Positions 1 through 7,820 of a stretch of DNA of 64,000 nucleotides are shown piece after piece. A program made the position numbers and the translations under genes. Below the pieces are notes generated by a model. The model was not told where the DNA came from. It saw only the letters and a list, made by a program, of their open reading frames with translations, and did not search any database. The stretch lies in assembly GCA_015058945.1 (NCBI GenBank), contig SVBF01000011.1, positions 133,276 through 197,275 on the forward strand. The letters run 5' to 3'. This DNA is from Erysipelotrichaceae bacterium (lineage in GTDB: Bacteria > Bacillota_I > Bacilli_A > RFN20 > CAG-826). Position 1 is the stretch's first letter. Every line of letters starts with the position of its first letter.

Positions 1-66
1 GTGAAAAAGGGGCCATGATTGGCCCATTTTACCATTTGGAGCGATTCCGCATAGAGTCCTGATGGC

Positions 67-474
67 TCAAAGGCGTTTCTTTAGGGTCAACGAATTGCAC
101 CCCTCTTCGTAGGAATAGGCGCAATCGTCCATGATCATGCGCACCAAAGGGATGCCGAGCCCGCCGATATGAAGCGGCACTTCCGGGGCGTCGGGTAGTT
201 CCAAGGGATTAAAAGGGGCCGAACGGTCTTTGACGTTCATCTCGAAGAAGGCTTCGCTAGGATGGAAGGATAGGCTCACTCGGATCAGCCCGCCTTGGTC
301 ATGGTAGCCGTGGTTGATGATGTTGGAGAAAAGCTCGTCCCCCACGATGAGGAGTTGGTTGACGAAGGCGGATGGGAGACGGCATTCCGTCCCAAAGGAC
401 TCGATGAAGCCGAGCATCGCCTTGGTGTTCTCATGCCGGGCGTCGAAGTCTTTTTGGACGAAGGAAGGTTCCAT
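67..474 (-). CDS. RsbW/SpoIIAB-type ATP-binding protein (HATPase)
   Basis: A 135-residue GHKL-type ATPase of the anti-sigma-factor/serine kinase class. Visible motifs are the N box DELFSNIINHGY, the G1 region VKDRSAPFNP and the G2 region GGLGIPLVRMIMDD, in the order seen in RsbW and SpoIIAB. Members of this family bind a sigma factor or phosphorylate an anti-anti-sigma partner; no partner gene lies beside it, so the target is unknown. I chose the ATG at 474. A GTG at 567 would add 31 residues and overlap bioY, but those residues do not look like the family. A TACAAT box lies 14 bases before the chosen start, so it may have its own promoter as well as read-through from bioY. Confidence 0.8.
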   Translation of the reverse strand: MEPSFVQKDFDARHENTKAMLGFIESFGTECRLPSAFVNQLLIVGDELFSNIINHGYHDQGGLIRVSLSFHPSEAFFEMNVKDRSAPFNPLELPDAPEVPLHIGGLGIPLVRMIMDDCAYSYEEGCNSLTLKKRL

Positions 475-541
475 CTTTGTTCGTCTACATTGTATCCATA
501 TTCGGGGAAACGAGGCAGGTATAAGGTTCGCGATGAGGCAG

Positions 542-1150
542 TTATTGACGCTCTTCTTCCGCTTCACTCGGTTTATCCGCGGTTTCTTGGGGCTCTTTCG
601 GGGTCGTCTTTCTCTTTTTCTCGATGCCCGTGATAAAGGGAGGCAACAGATAGACGATCAGCGTCGCGACCACGATCTTCGCCGCATCGAAGGGAAGATA
701 GGGCACGACCGTGATGAGCAGCATCTTGCCAAGATCCCATCGGGAAAGGTAGGCCATCATGAACACCGTCCCGATCGCATAGCAGACCAATAACCCCGTC
801 ACGCAGGCGATGGCCATGCGGGGAAGCGGATGGATCTTGGGGATCTTGTTCATGAAATGGATGATCGGGCAGATGACGACGAAGGCGATGACATAGCCAA
901 ACGTCGGCGACACCCCTACCGTGAACCCAGCGTAGATCGGTAGGAATAGCCCAAGGAGCAAATAGCAGCCCGTGACCGCCACCGCGTCGATGAAACTCTT
1001 CGCGATCAACGCGATCAAAAAGACCACGAATAACTGCAAAGACACTTTGATGTTGTCGCCTAGGGGGAACGAGAACATGCCAAGCACGCACAAAAGCGCG
1101 AGCATCATCGCGTCTTGGGCAATCCTTAGAGTTGGGGAAGAGCGTCGCAT
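542..1150 (-). CDS. bioY: BioY-family biotin transporter S component
   Basis: A 202-residue integral membrane protein with about six hydrophobic segments. Family signatures include FPLGDNIKVSLQLFVVFLIA, GLFLPIYAGFTVGVSPTFGY and PYLPFDAAKIVVA. BioY is the substrate-binding (S) subunit of an ECF-type biotin importer and works alone or with the shared EcfAA'T module, which is not in this window. The C-terminal 35 residues are a charged, Glu/Lys-rich tail, longer than usual. It lies four bases after a possible 45-aa gene and upstream of the RsbW-like gene on the same strand. No BirA-type operator was recognised upstream. Confidence 0.88.
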   Translation of the reverse strand: MRRSSPTLRIAQDAMMLALLCVLGMFSFPLGDNIKVSLQLFVVFLIALIAKSFIDAVAVTGCYLLLGLFLPIYAGFTVGVSPTFGYVIAFVVICPIIHFMNKIPKIHPLPRMAIACVTGLLVCYAIGTVFMMAYLSRWDLGKMLLITVVPYLPFDAAKIVVATLIVYLLPPFITGIEKKRKTTPKEPQETADKPSEAEEERQ

Positions 1151-1154
1151 AAAC

Positions 1155-1292
1155 TTAGAAATATCGGACCGTGGCCTTCAGCATTGCGGCAAGGCCATCC
1201 TGAAAGGAGATGAATTTGGTGAGACAGGCGCGGATGCGTTTATGGCAAGGACGGCAATCGTTCTCGCGGAGATTCAAAGCAAGACTTCTCAT
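1155..1292 (-). CDS. possible 45-residue small protein upstream of bioY
   Basis: A 45-codon frame on the minus strand. It starts at an ATG preceded by a good ribosome site (GAGGTGG, 4-5 bases away) and stops four bases before the bioY start. The predicted peptide is basic and contains a CxxC pair (DCRPCHKR). Codon choice resembles the neighbouring genes. The position suggests it is co-translated with bioY, or that it is a leader peptide controlling it. No homologue is recognised, so function is unknown. It could be a chance frame; the ribosome site and the tight spacing are the only support. Confidence 0.4.
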   Translation of the reverse strand: MRSLALNLRENDCRPCHKRIRACLTKFISFQDGLAAMLKATVRYF

Positions 1293-1399
1293 AAGGCCAC
1301 CTCGGTCCGAATCGAAACGGAATGTACCCCTGCAGTTTACACTCTCTCACATGCATCCACCAACAAAGTCGATCGGCATTTATTCTCATTGTTCCCCTT

Positions 1400-1432
1400 T
1401 GTTGCGGATTTGTGCGCCCGCGTCGTTATGAT
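1400..1432 (+). promoter_or_regulatory. 7-4-7 direct-repeat activator box plus -10 (sRNA promoter)
   Basis: TGTTGCG-GATT-TGTGCGC at 1400-1417, then 9 bases, then TATGAT at 1427-1432. The box has the same arrangement as the boxes before the five C-terminal-motif genes further right. No good -35 hexamer is present, as expected when an activator replaces it. It predicts transcription starting near 1439 on the plus strand. Confidence 0.6.
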
Positions 1433-1439
1433 TAAGCCG

Positions 1440-1548
1440 TACCCCTCTAGCGCTCATAGAGGCGTACAAAGGCACCATTTGGGGTTCCACGATCTCCAAT
1501 TGTCCAAATGGCGTCGGCGCGCCTATCCCCCCCTTAGGCGCGCTTTTT
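1440..1548 (+). ncRNA. candidate ~110-nt structured small RNA
   Basis: Downstream of the activator-type promoter there is no credible reading frame. The stretch instead contains three hairpins: CCTCTA/TAGAGG near 1444-1467, CCATTTGG/CCAAATGG near 1474-1512, and a 9-bp GC-rich stem at 1517-1543 followed by five T residues, which is a good intrinsic terminator. It does not match the T-box, SRP RNA, RNase P or tmRNA landmarks I looked for. The shared promoter suggests it belongs to the same regulon as the five proteins described elsewhere. It could act as a trans-acting regulator; target unknown. Confidence 0.5.
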
Positions 1549-1551
1549 CAT

Positions 1552-1580
1552 AAAAAACCGGCGCCCTGATGGGAACCGGT
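1552..1580 (-). terminator. intrinsic terminator of the NmrA-like gene
   Basis: On the minus strand AACCGG...CCGGTT forms a stem extended by CCC/GGG and is followed by TTTTTT, just after the stop of the reductase gene. It faces the terminator of the small RNA. Confidence 0.7.
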
Positions 1581-1591
1581 TCGTCGCGAAC

Positions 1592-2542
1592 TTATTTGTC
1601 CTTGGAGTGGCGGGCGCCGATTTGATATTCGTCGGCGTGCTCGAACATCTCAAGGACGGTGATCGGCTCATCGCCGGTCAGTTTCTTGAAGTCGTCGGTA
1701 TGGACGGCCATCTTGCCCTCGCGGATCGCTTGGGCGAAGGTCACCATGCCATCGCTGGAGAAGGGAGCCTCGCTGTCTTTCTTGAAGACGCCGTCGGTCG
1801 TGCGCGGAACGCCCATCGCGTCGAAGACTTGGTAGTTCTCCTCGTCGGTGAGTTCCTTATAGGAAACCTTGTTCCCCGTAGCTTGGTTGCCGTATTCGAT
1901 GAACTTCGAGATGGTCATGAGTTCCTTGCCGTTGATGTCGAGGGTCGCTTTCTCGTAACCCTTCTCGAAGGCGCGGTGCAAGGCGTAGGCGAGCGCCTTG
2001 GCGCAGTCCTTGCGGGAGATATAGGCCATCAAGCCGTCGCCCTGGCTGTTTTTGAGGACGCCGTCTAAGTGGACGTAGGTGAAGTAATTGGTGATCATCG
2101 CCTCGGCGTACTGCGAGTTGCGGAGGAAGATGTAATCCAAACCGGAGGCGATGATGTAACGCTCGGTGTAGATGTGGTCCTTCTTCTCGACGCTGGGGTT
2201 GGTCTCGTCGCCCGCGTTGACGAGGGAGGTGTAGACGATCTTCTTCACGCCCGCCTTCTTCGCGGCGTCGACGACGTTGCGCTGGGCGGCTTGGCGCTTG
2301 GGCCCGACGAAGGGCATCGAGATGAGGCCGAGGACGTCCGCTCCTTTGAAGGCTTCCTCTAAGCCCTCGTATTCGTTGAAGTTCGCGACGCGGGTCTCCA
2401 CCCCCATCGCGGCGAAACGCTCCAAGGATTTGGGGGAATAGCCCACGAAGATGAGCTCGCTTTTGTCCCGTAGCTTAAGCAAGGTTTCGGCGGCGAAAGA
2501 ACCCAGGTTTCCATCGACGCCGGTGAGTAATATTTTTCCCAT
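1592..2542 (-). CDS. NmrA-family NAD(P)-binding protein (QorB/SDR-like)
   Basis: A 316-residue Rossmann-fold protein of the atypical SDR/NmrA group. The N terminus MGKILLTGVDGNLGS has the GxxGxxG-type nucleotide-binding turn, and KKIVYTSLVNAG and the following residues match the family core. Relatives include NmrA redox-sensing proteins and QorB-like quinone reductases; the substrate cannot be read from the sequence. The start at 2542 has AAGGAG nine bases upstream and is preferred over an earlier in-frame start. It follows the MATE gene on the same strand with an 84-base gap, so it may be the last gene of that operon or have its own promoter. It ends at a clear terminator. Confidence 0.82.
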   Translation of the reverse strand: MGKILLTGVDGNLGSFAAETLLKLRDKSELIFVGYSPKSLERFAAMGVETRVANFNEYEGLEEAFKGADVLGLISMPFVGPKRQAAQRNVVDAAKKAGVKKIVYTSLVNAGDETNPSVEKKDHIYTERYIIASGLDYIFLRNSQYAEAMITNYFTYVHLDGVLKNSQGDGLMAYISRKDCAKALAYALHRAFEKGYEKATLDINGKELMTISKFIEYGNQATGNKVSYKELTDEENYQVFDAMGVPRTTDGVFKKDSEAPFSSDGMVTFAQAIREGKMAVHTDDFKKLTGDEPITVLEMFEHADEYQIGARHSKDK

Positions 2543-2626
2543 GGTTTGGTTCTCCTTTGCCCGCATTATATCAAGAGGGCGTCAGGCATCGTAAACAATA
2601 TGCTTATCTTAAGATTGGATGGAAGG

Positions 2627-4000
2627 CTATTCTTCCTCTGGGATCGGTTTTTCTTTCGTGTCCTTCACCAAGACCTTGGATTCCCATTTGCCAGTCCGCC
2701 AACGCAAGACCATGAGCCCGGCGCGCGCCACTTCGTCCAAAGTGAATCCCACGAACACGCCAAGCACCTTCCAACCGAGGACCACGCCGAATAAATAGGA
2801 ACCCCCGATGATGAAGAGGGCGTTGAAGATCAAGGCCAAAACCGCGGGATAGATCGAGTCGCCCGTGGACTTTAAGGTCGTGCCATAGACGAGGTTGATC
2901 GCCCTACCGACCTCTAAGGCGATGTCGAGGAAGAGCAGGTTACGGACGAGGTTCACGAGTTCCTTGTCCGGGGTCAAGCGGTCGAGGACGAAGGGAGAGA
3001 CCACCGCGAGCAGCAATTCCACGAGCACCCCTGCCCCGAGGGCGATTAGGGCGGCGTTGCGGGTCAAGCGGTAGCAGCTCTTTAGCTCGCCCTTTCCGAT
3101 GCGCCATCCGGCGAGGATGACGTTGGCTTGGGCGAAGGCGAAGGAGGCGCAATAGGCAAACGAGGAGATCTGTTGGGCGTAGGTCTTCGCGGTGGAGTTG
3201 AACCCATCCGCGTCCATCCTTCCCACAAAGATCATCGCCACCCCCATCGCGGCCGAATAGATCGCCGTCTCCAAAGCGGCTGGGAAGCCGACGCGCAGGA
3301 TGCTCTTAAGGAGGCGCTTAAGGTCCTCCCGTTCCTCGTATTGGCCACCCCGCACGAAGATTCGGCCGAACAAAACGCACAAGGCGAAGTTGACGATTTT
3401 GCCGAGCACCGTCCCAAAGGCGACCCCGGGGACGCCAGAGAAAAAACCCGTCTTGATGACGAAGATGGCCAGGACGTTAAAGAGGATATTCACCACGTTT
3501 CCGCTAAAAGCGGCTATTAAGGACATCCGCGATTTATCGAAGGAGCGGAGGTAACAGGAAAAGACGGGGATCAAGGCGTCGAGGACGCAGCCGATGCCGA
3601 CGATGCGTAGATATTTCGCCGCGTCGGGCCGTAATGCCTCAGACACCCCAAGGGCGTCGATGATCGGACGCGCGGCGAAGCCAAGGATCAAGGCTAGGGC
3701 CAAGCCGATGCCGCCGTTGATGAAGACGGAGACGTTTCGCGCCTGCACCGCGACCCCTTTCTTGCCATGGCCGATATATTGGGTCATGACGGCGATGAGG
3801 CCGCTGGAGATGATGCCGAAGAAGATGAGGAAGAGGCCGAGGTAAGTGTTCGCCGAGCCTACCGCCCCCACCGCCGCGTCCCCAAGATGGGAGAGCATGA
3901 AGGTGTCCATCATCCCGGCGAGCATCAAAAAGAAGGTCTCGAGGAAGATCGGGACGAAGAGGCGGAAGAGTTTTTTGTCCACGAACGGTGTCTTGCCCAT
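2627..4000 (-). CDS. MATE-family multidrug/organic cation efflux transporter
   Basis: A 457-residue polytopic membrane protein with about twelve hydrophobic segments and the MatE two-domain layout. N-terminal family residues are visible in FVPIFLETFFLMLAGMMDTFMLSHLGDAAVGAVG, written here only as a described block around residues 13-47. MATE proteins export drugs or metabolites using Na+ or H+ gradients. The start lies five bases after the stop of the acyl-CoA-ligase-like gene, so the two are surely co-transcribed. The C terminus is a short charged tail (KDTKEKPIPEEE). Substrate unknown. Confidence 0.9.
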   Translation of the reverse strand: MGKTPFVDKKLFRLFVPIFLETFFLMLAGMMDTFMLSHLGDAAVGAVGSANTYLGLFLIFFGIISSGLIAVMTQYIGHGKKGVAVQARNVSVFINGGIGLALALILGFAARPIIDALGVSEALRPDAAKYLRIVGIGCVLDALIPVFSCYLRSFDKSRMSLIAAFSGNVVNILFNVLAIFVIKTGFFSGVPGVAFGTVLGKIVNFALCVLFGRIFVRGGQYEEREDLKRLLKSILRVGFPAALETAIYSAAMGVAMIFVGRMDADGFNSTAKTYAQQISSFAYCASFAFAQANVILAGWRIGKGELKSCYRLTRNAALIALGAGVLVELLLAVVSPFVLDRLTPDKELVNLVRNLLFLDIALEVGRAINLVYGTTLKSTGDSIYPAVLALIFNALFIIGGSYLFGVVLGWKVLGVFVGFTLDEVARAGLMVLRWRTGKWESKVLVKDTKEKPIPEEE

Positions 4001-4005
4001 AGGAG

Positions 4006-5658
4006 TTACCGATGCTGCCTCTTATTCGATTCCGCCATGAGCTTACGGGTCTCTTTGGCGAGGGTTTCCTCTTCGAGGAACTTCGCGATCTTGGTCAAAC
4101 ATAGCTCGCGCAAGACCGTCTCGTCGAGTTTGCCGTTGGCCGTCCTTGGGAAACGCTTCATGTAGACGATGTGCGACGGCACTTTGATGCTCGGCAGGTT
4201 CTTCTTCATCGCCTCCAGATATGGCTTCTCGGAGAAATGGGGCGGTTTCTTCTTGAGCTCGACGCAGCCGATGATGTATTCGCCTTCGTCGATGGAGGGG
4301 AAACCGAGGACGCGGGCATCCTCGAAGTCGGGGAACTTCCTTAGTTCGTCCTCGATCTCCTTGGGGGAGATGTTCTCGCCCTTGCGGATGATGATGTCCT
4401 TGAGGCGTCCGCTTAAGACGAGGTAGCCGTCCTCATCGAGATAGCCGATGTCGCCGGTATGGAGGTAACCGTCCTTATCGAAAGGCTGTTCCTCTTCGGG
4501 GTATTTGTAGTAGCCGTTGAAAACGTTATATCCTTTGACGAGGATCTCGCCCTCTTTGCCTAAAGGTAACATTTCCTTGGTCGCGGGGTTCATGAAGGCC
4601 AGTTCGATGCCTTTCATGGGTACCCCCACCGTGCTTTTTTGTTTTTCGCTTGGGGCGTCAGGATATACCAAGGAGATCATCGGGGAGCATTCGGTCTGCC
4701 CATAGCCGTTAAGGAATTTGCCCTTGCCGTATTTGCGTTCCAGGTAGCGGAACTCCTCCGCGGAGGTGAACCCTCCACCGACGATGCAATGCCTCACAAA
4801 GCGCGCCCGGTGGAACCACCATAAGGGTCCTTTGGCGAGATTGGCGAAGACGATGCCGACGGAAGCGTAGTCGCCGCATTTGTTGCGGACGAATTCCATG
4901 TAGACCTTGGCCTTGTCGATGAGGGTGCTTAGATAGACCGTGCGACGAAAGGCCAAATAGGCGTTCACCACGAGTAGCCCGAAGCAATGGAACATGGGCA
5001 AAAGGCACATGAAGGTCTTGGGGAAGACCGGGTCGAGGCAGGCGAAATTGAGGTAGATGAGGTTCAGCATGCCGCTTTGGCTTAGCATCGCGGGCTTTGG
5101 CTTCGCGGTCGTGCCGGTGGTGAAGATGATGTAACTCGTCTTCTCACTCATCTCTTCCCGGGATAAGGGGGAGGCGAAAGGCTTGATGTCCGCTAGGGAC
5201 AAAACCTCTTTGAAGTCCAGGTCGGCGTGAGCGATGGAAAAGGCATGGGTGGGGTCGATGCCGGTCTCTTTGAGCAAAGCGTCGAACTCTTCTTTCCTCT
5301 TGGCCTTTGCGGCGTAACCGCCATGGCAAAGGTAGGCGCAGTCGGTGTCCTTGATGAGGTTCACCAGCGTCTCATGACGGGCCATGTAATTGACCAAGAC
5401 CGCCACCGCCCCTACCCGGACGATCGCATAAAAGGCGATGAGCCAGTTGAAGCAATTGACGCCGAGCAAAGCGACGTGATCGCCGCATTTCACACCCTTT
5501 TTGACGAGGAAATTCGCGTAAAAGTCGACGCTTTTCTCGATCTCGCCAAAGGAATATTCGACGCCGTCGAACCAAATCGCGGCGCAGTGCTTCTTCTCTT
5601 CTGGGACGACGTAAATATCCTCGAAAAGATAGGGATTGACCTTGATTTCGTTTTCCAT
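4006..5658 (-). CDS. class I adenylate-forming ligase (acyl-CoA ligase-like)
   Basis: A 550-residue AMP-forming ligase. It has the phosphate-binding loop FTTGTTAKPKPAMLSQ, core motif YGQTECSP, the HTGDIGYLDEDGYL motif, the hinge GRLKDIIIRKGENISP and the C-terminal PRTANGKLDE with its catalytic lysine. Such enzymes activate a carboxylic acid to an acyl-AMP and transfer it to CoA or a carrier protein. It sits between an acyltransferase-3 membrane protein (one base apart) and a MATE transporter (five bases apart), suggesting a pathway that activates an acyl group, transfers it at the membrane and exports a product. That pathway is inference; the acid is unknown. A carrier-protein gene is not visible nearby. 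Confidence 0.9.
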   Translation of the reverse strand: MENEIKVNPYLFEDIYVVPEEKKHCAAIWFDGVEYSFGEIEKSVDFYANFLVKKGVKCGDHVALLGVNCFNWLIAFYAIVRVGAVAVLVNYMARHETLVNLIKDTDCAYLCHGGYAAKAKRKEEFDALLKETGIDPTHAFSIAHADLDFKEVLSLADIKPFASPLSREEMSEKTSYIIFTTGTTAKPKPAMLSQSGMLNLIYLNFACLDPVFPKTFMCLLPMFHCFGLLVVNAYLAFRRTVYLSTLIDKAKVYMEFVRNKCGDYASVGIVFANLAKGPLWWFHRARFVRHCIVGGGFTSAEEFRYLERKYGKGKFLNGYGQTECSPMISLVYPDAPSEKQKSTVGVPMKGIELAFMNPATKEMLPLGKEGEILVKGYNVFNGYYKYPEEEQPFDKDGYLHTGDIGYLDEDGYLVLSGRLKDIIIRKGENISPKEIEDELRKFPDFEDARVLGFPSIDEGEYIIGCVELKKKPPHFSEKPYLEAMKKNLPSIKVPSHIVYMKRFPRTANGKLDETVLRELCLTKIAKFLEEETLAKETRKLMAESNKRQHR

Positions 5659-5659
5659 G

Positions 5660-6838
5660 TCACTCCCCTTGACTTGGCGTCATCGACGCCTCTTTCGCAT
5701 CTTTCCGCTTCTTGATGACATAATCGAGCAACCACGCGAGCAAGGAAAGCATCGCCAAAGCGATAAGCACATATACCAGCGACTGCCAAATCCCCCACAC
5801 CACGTTCTTTTGGAAGAAGGCGATCTGGGCGAAATCGAGGAAGATCGGGTGGAAGACATAGAACAAGGCCGAATGGGCGCCGATCCACCTTAGCCCAAAG
5901 CCAAGCGCGGGGATATGGACGAGCAGACGGCAAAAGGCGTGGAGCGCATAGACGCCTAGGAGAGCGAAGGGAAGGGTGACGAAGGCGTCGATGCCGCGGA
6001 GATGTTCGTCGAATTTACCGCCCGCTAGGCCACCGATCAGGAAGGAACCGAACCTGGCGTTGCTAAAGAGGACCGCCCCGACGACGATCGCTTCGGCGAC
6101 GATGGCGTTAGCGGCCATAAGGGCAATGTCTTTCTTGGTCTTAAGCTCTTTGTCCAAGAAGTTCTTTTGCTTTAGGTAAGAACCCACGAGCATCAAGGCG
6201 AGGATGACGGGATAAGCGTTCACGCTATAAGGGAGATAGGGCCCGGCGAATTCACCGAGGACAAAGCCGAGCAGCAATAGGCCCCCTACCACCGAGACGA
6301 GGTTTGGGAGACCCTTATTGGTGAATTTCACCAGCAGGAAGAAAAACACCGAGCAAACGAACAAGGCGAGCAAGAACCAATGGATGCATAGCCCCAAAAC
6401 GAGTTCGAAGTTGGCGCTCATAGGATCGGGATAGCCGACCAGCAGCACTAACGGCTCCGACATCGCCCCATATAAGGCGGCTTCCCCAAGTGTCCGTAAC
6501 GTCCCTACCGGGTCATCATGATGGAAGGCGAGTTCCATCGCCGAGATCACGATGGCGGAGATGGCAAAGGCCACGACCATCGGGATCAGCAGTTGCTTTG
6601 CCCTACGCGCCACGTATTGGCCGAAGGTGCGGTTGCTCGGCTTATGGTTATAGCCGGCATAAAAGAAGAAGACGGGCATCAAATACGGCAAGACCGCCAT
6701 GATGGGGTTGAAGGTGTTCAGTGCCGTAAAACGGTCAGGCAACACCAAAAGATAGGCATGGAACAAGACCATGACGATGATCATGATGCCTTTGGCGGCG
6801 TCCTGGGCTCCGGATCTCTCTTTGGCCATATACGCCAT
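5660..6838 (-). CDS. acyltransferase family 3 (OafA-like) membrane protein
   Basis: A 392-residue polytopic membrane protein with about ten hydrophobic segments. The N-terminal region DAAKGIMIIVMVLFHAY carries the conserved histidine after the first membrane segment, typical of Acyl_transf_3 enzymes that O-acylate surface polysaccharides or lipids. I chose ATG 6838 (GGATAGG upstream); ATG 6829 or 6868 are also in frame. The stop is separated by one base from the start of the ligase gene, so it heads an acyltransferase-ligase-MATE operon. A second family member lies divergently at 7817. Confidence 0.82.
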   Translation of the reverse strand: MAYMAKERSGAQDAAKGIMIIVMVLFHAYLLVLPDRFTALNTFNPIMAVLPYLMPVFFFYAGYNHKPSNRTFGQYVARRAKQLLIPMVVAFAISAIVISAMELAFHHDDPVGTLRTLGEAALYGAMSEPLVLLVGYPDPMSANFELVLGLCIHWFLLALFVCSVFFFLLVKFTNKGLPNLVSVVGGLLLLGFVLGEFAGPYLPYSVNAYPVILALMLVGSYLKQKNFLDKELKTKKDIALMAANAIVAEAIVVGAVLFSNARFGSFLIGGLAGGKFDEHLRGIDAFVTLPFALLGVYALHAFCRLLVHIPALGFGLRWIGAHSALFYVFHPIFLDFAQIAFFQKNVVWGIWQSLVYVLIALAMLSLLAWLLDYVIKKRKDAKEASMTPSQGE

Positions 6839-7025
6839 TTTACGCCTATCCACTGGGCGTGTGTGCATAATTGAAGGCGATAGAGCGAAGAGTGGAATTC
6901 CTTTTGGTTTGGCTTCCGCGCAAAGAATTCGTTCAGACTCTCTTCGGCCATGGCGCTTTCATTCCCATCCGCACCGATTCATCATCGAGAACGATACGTG
7001 TGCTATGTGATATGATTGTTTGCTC

Positions 7026-7820
7026 ATGAACTTCTATGATTGGTTCTTCTTGGAAAAAGGCAGGGCCCCTGCCGGGCTCTTTTCCTGGTCGCACCTTCTG
7101 AGCGTCACTTTGATTTTGGGTGCCTTCATCGCCCTCGCGATCATCCTCGGCAAACGCTTCAAAGGCGACGCCAAGAAGCAGCGCAACACCTTCATGTCCG
7201 TCACCGCCGGCATCCTGGGCCTCTTCATCATGAAGATGGGTTTCTTGCTCGCGACGAGCACCGACATCGGTAACACCTTCTTAGAGAACCTGCCGCTCTT
7301 CTTCTGCGACATGATGGTCTTCTTGGTTCCCATCGCCACCTTCACCAGGGGCAGGGTGCAGGGCATCTGCTACGACTTCATCGCCATCGGCGGCTTCGTC
7401 ATGGGCTTCATGGGCAATTACTTCGCCGGGAACATCTATGACTTCCACCCCGCCTTCAGCTATCTCTCCTTGATCAGCGCCTTCAGCCATTCGCTTTCCG
7501 CCTTCGCGGCCCTCTTCGTCTTCGTCGCGGGGCTCAACAAGATGGAGAAGCGCAACATTCCCTTCGTCATCGGCATCCTCTTCGTCTTCATGACCATCAC
7601 CCTGACCGTCGATTACCTCACCGGCAAGAACTACATGTTCTTCCTCGGGGGCGATGGCACGCCCTTTGGCATCTTCTACGACTTGGTCAAAGGCAACCTG
7701 ATCGGCTACCAGATCATCATCTACGTCCTCCAATGCGGCTATATCGGGCTCTTCTACCTGATCTATTACCCCGTGGCCAAATGGATCAAGAACAAAAAGG
7801 CCAAATCCCAAGCATCATGA
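7026..7820 (+). CDS. YwaF/TMEM164-type integral membrane protein
   Basis: A 264-residue protein with about seven membrane segments, including FSWSHLLSVTLILGAF, ENLPLFFCDMMVFLVPIA and the HPAFSYLSLISAFSHS region with conserved histidines, as in the YwaF/TIGR02206 family. Eukaryotic TMEM164 relatives act as phospholipid acyltransferases, which fits the acyltransferase gene that overlaps it. The ATG at 7026 has no ribosome site; a TATGAT box ends only nine bases before it, so the mRNA may be nearly leaderless. It is divergent from the acyltransferase-ligase-MATE operon with a ~190-base spacer. Confidence 0.8.
   Translation: MNFYDWFFLEKGRAPAGLFSWSHLLSVTLILGAFIALAIILGKRFKGDAKKQRNTFMSVTAGILGLFIMKMGFLLATSTDIGNTFLENLPLFFCDMMVFLVPIATFTRGRVQGICYDFIAIGGFVMGFMGNYFAGNIYDFHPAFSYLSLISAFSHSLSAFAALFVFVAGLNKMEKRNIPFVIGILFVFMTITLTVDYLTGKNYMFFLGGDGTPFGIFYDLVKGNLIGYQIIIYVLQCGYIGLFYLIYYPVAKWIKNKKAKSQAS

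Noticed and set aside
1440..1548. T-box riboswitch or SRP RNA
   Set aside because: No T-box GGTGG-type bulge, no SRP GGAAG loop, and no gene follows on the plus strand; the transcript ends at its own terminator.
1607..2362. Long plus-strand open frames opposite the NmrA-like gene
   Set aside because: They are antisense shadows produced by GC-rich third positions; the minus-strand protein has clear family motifs.
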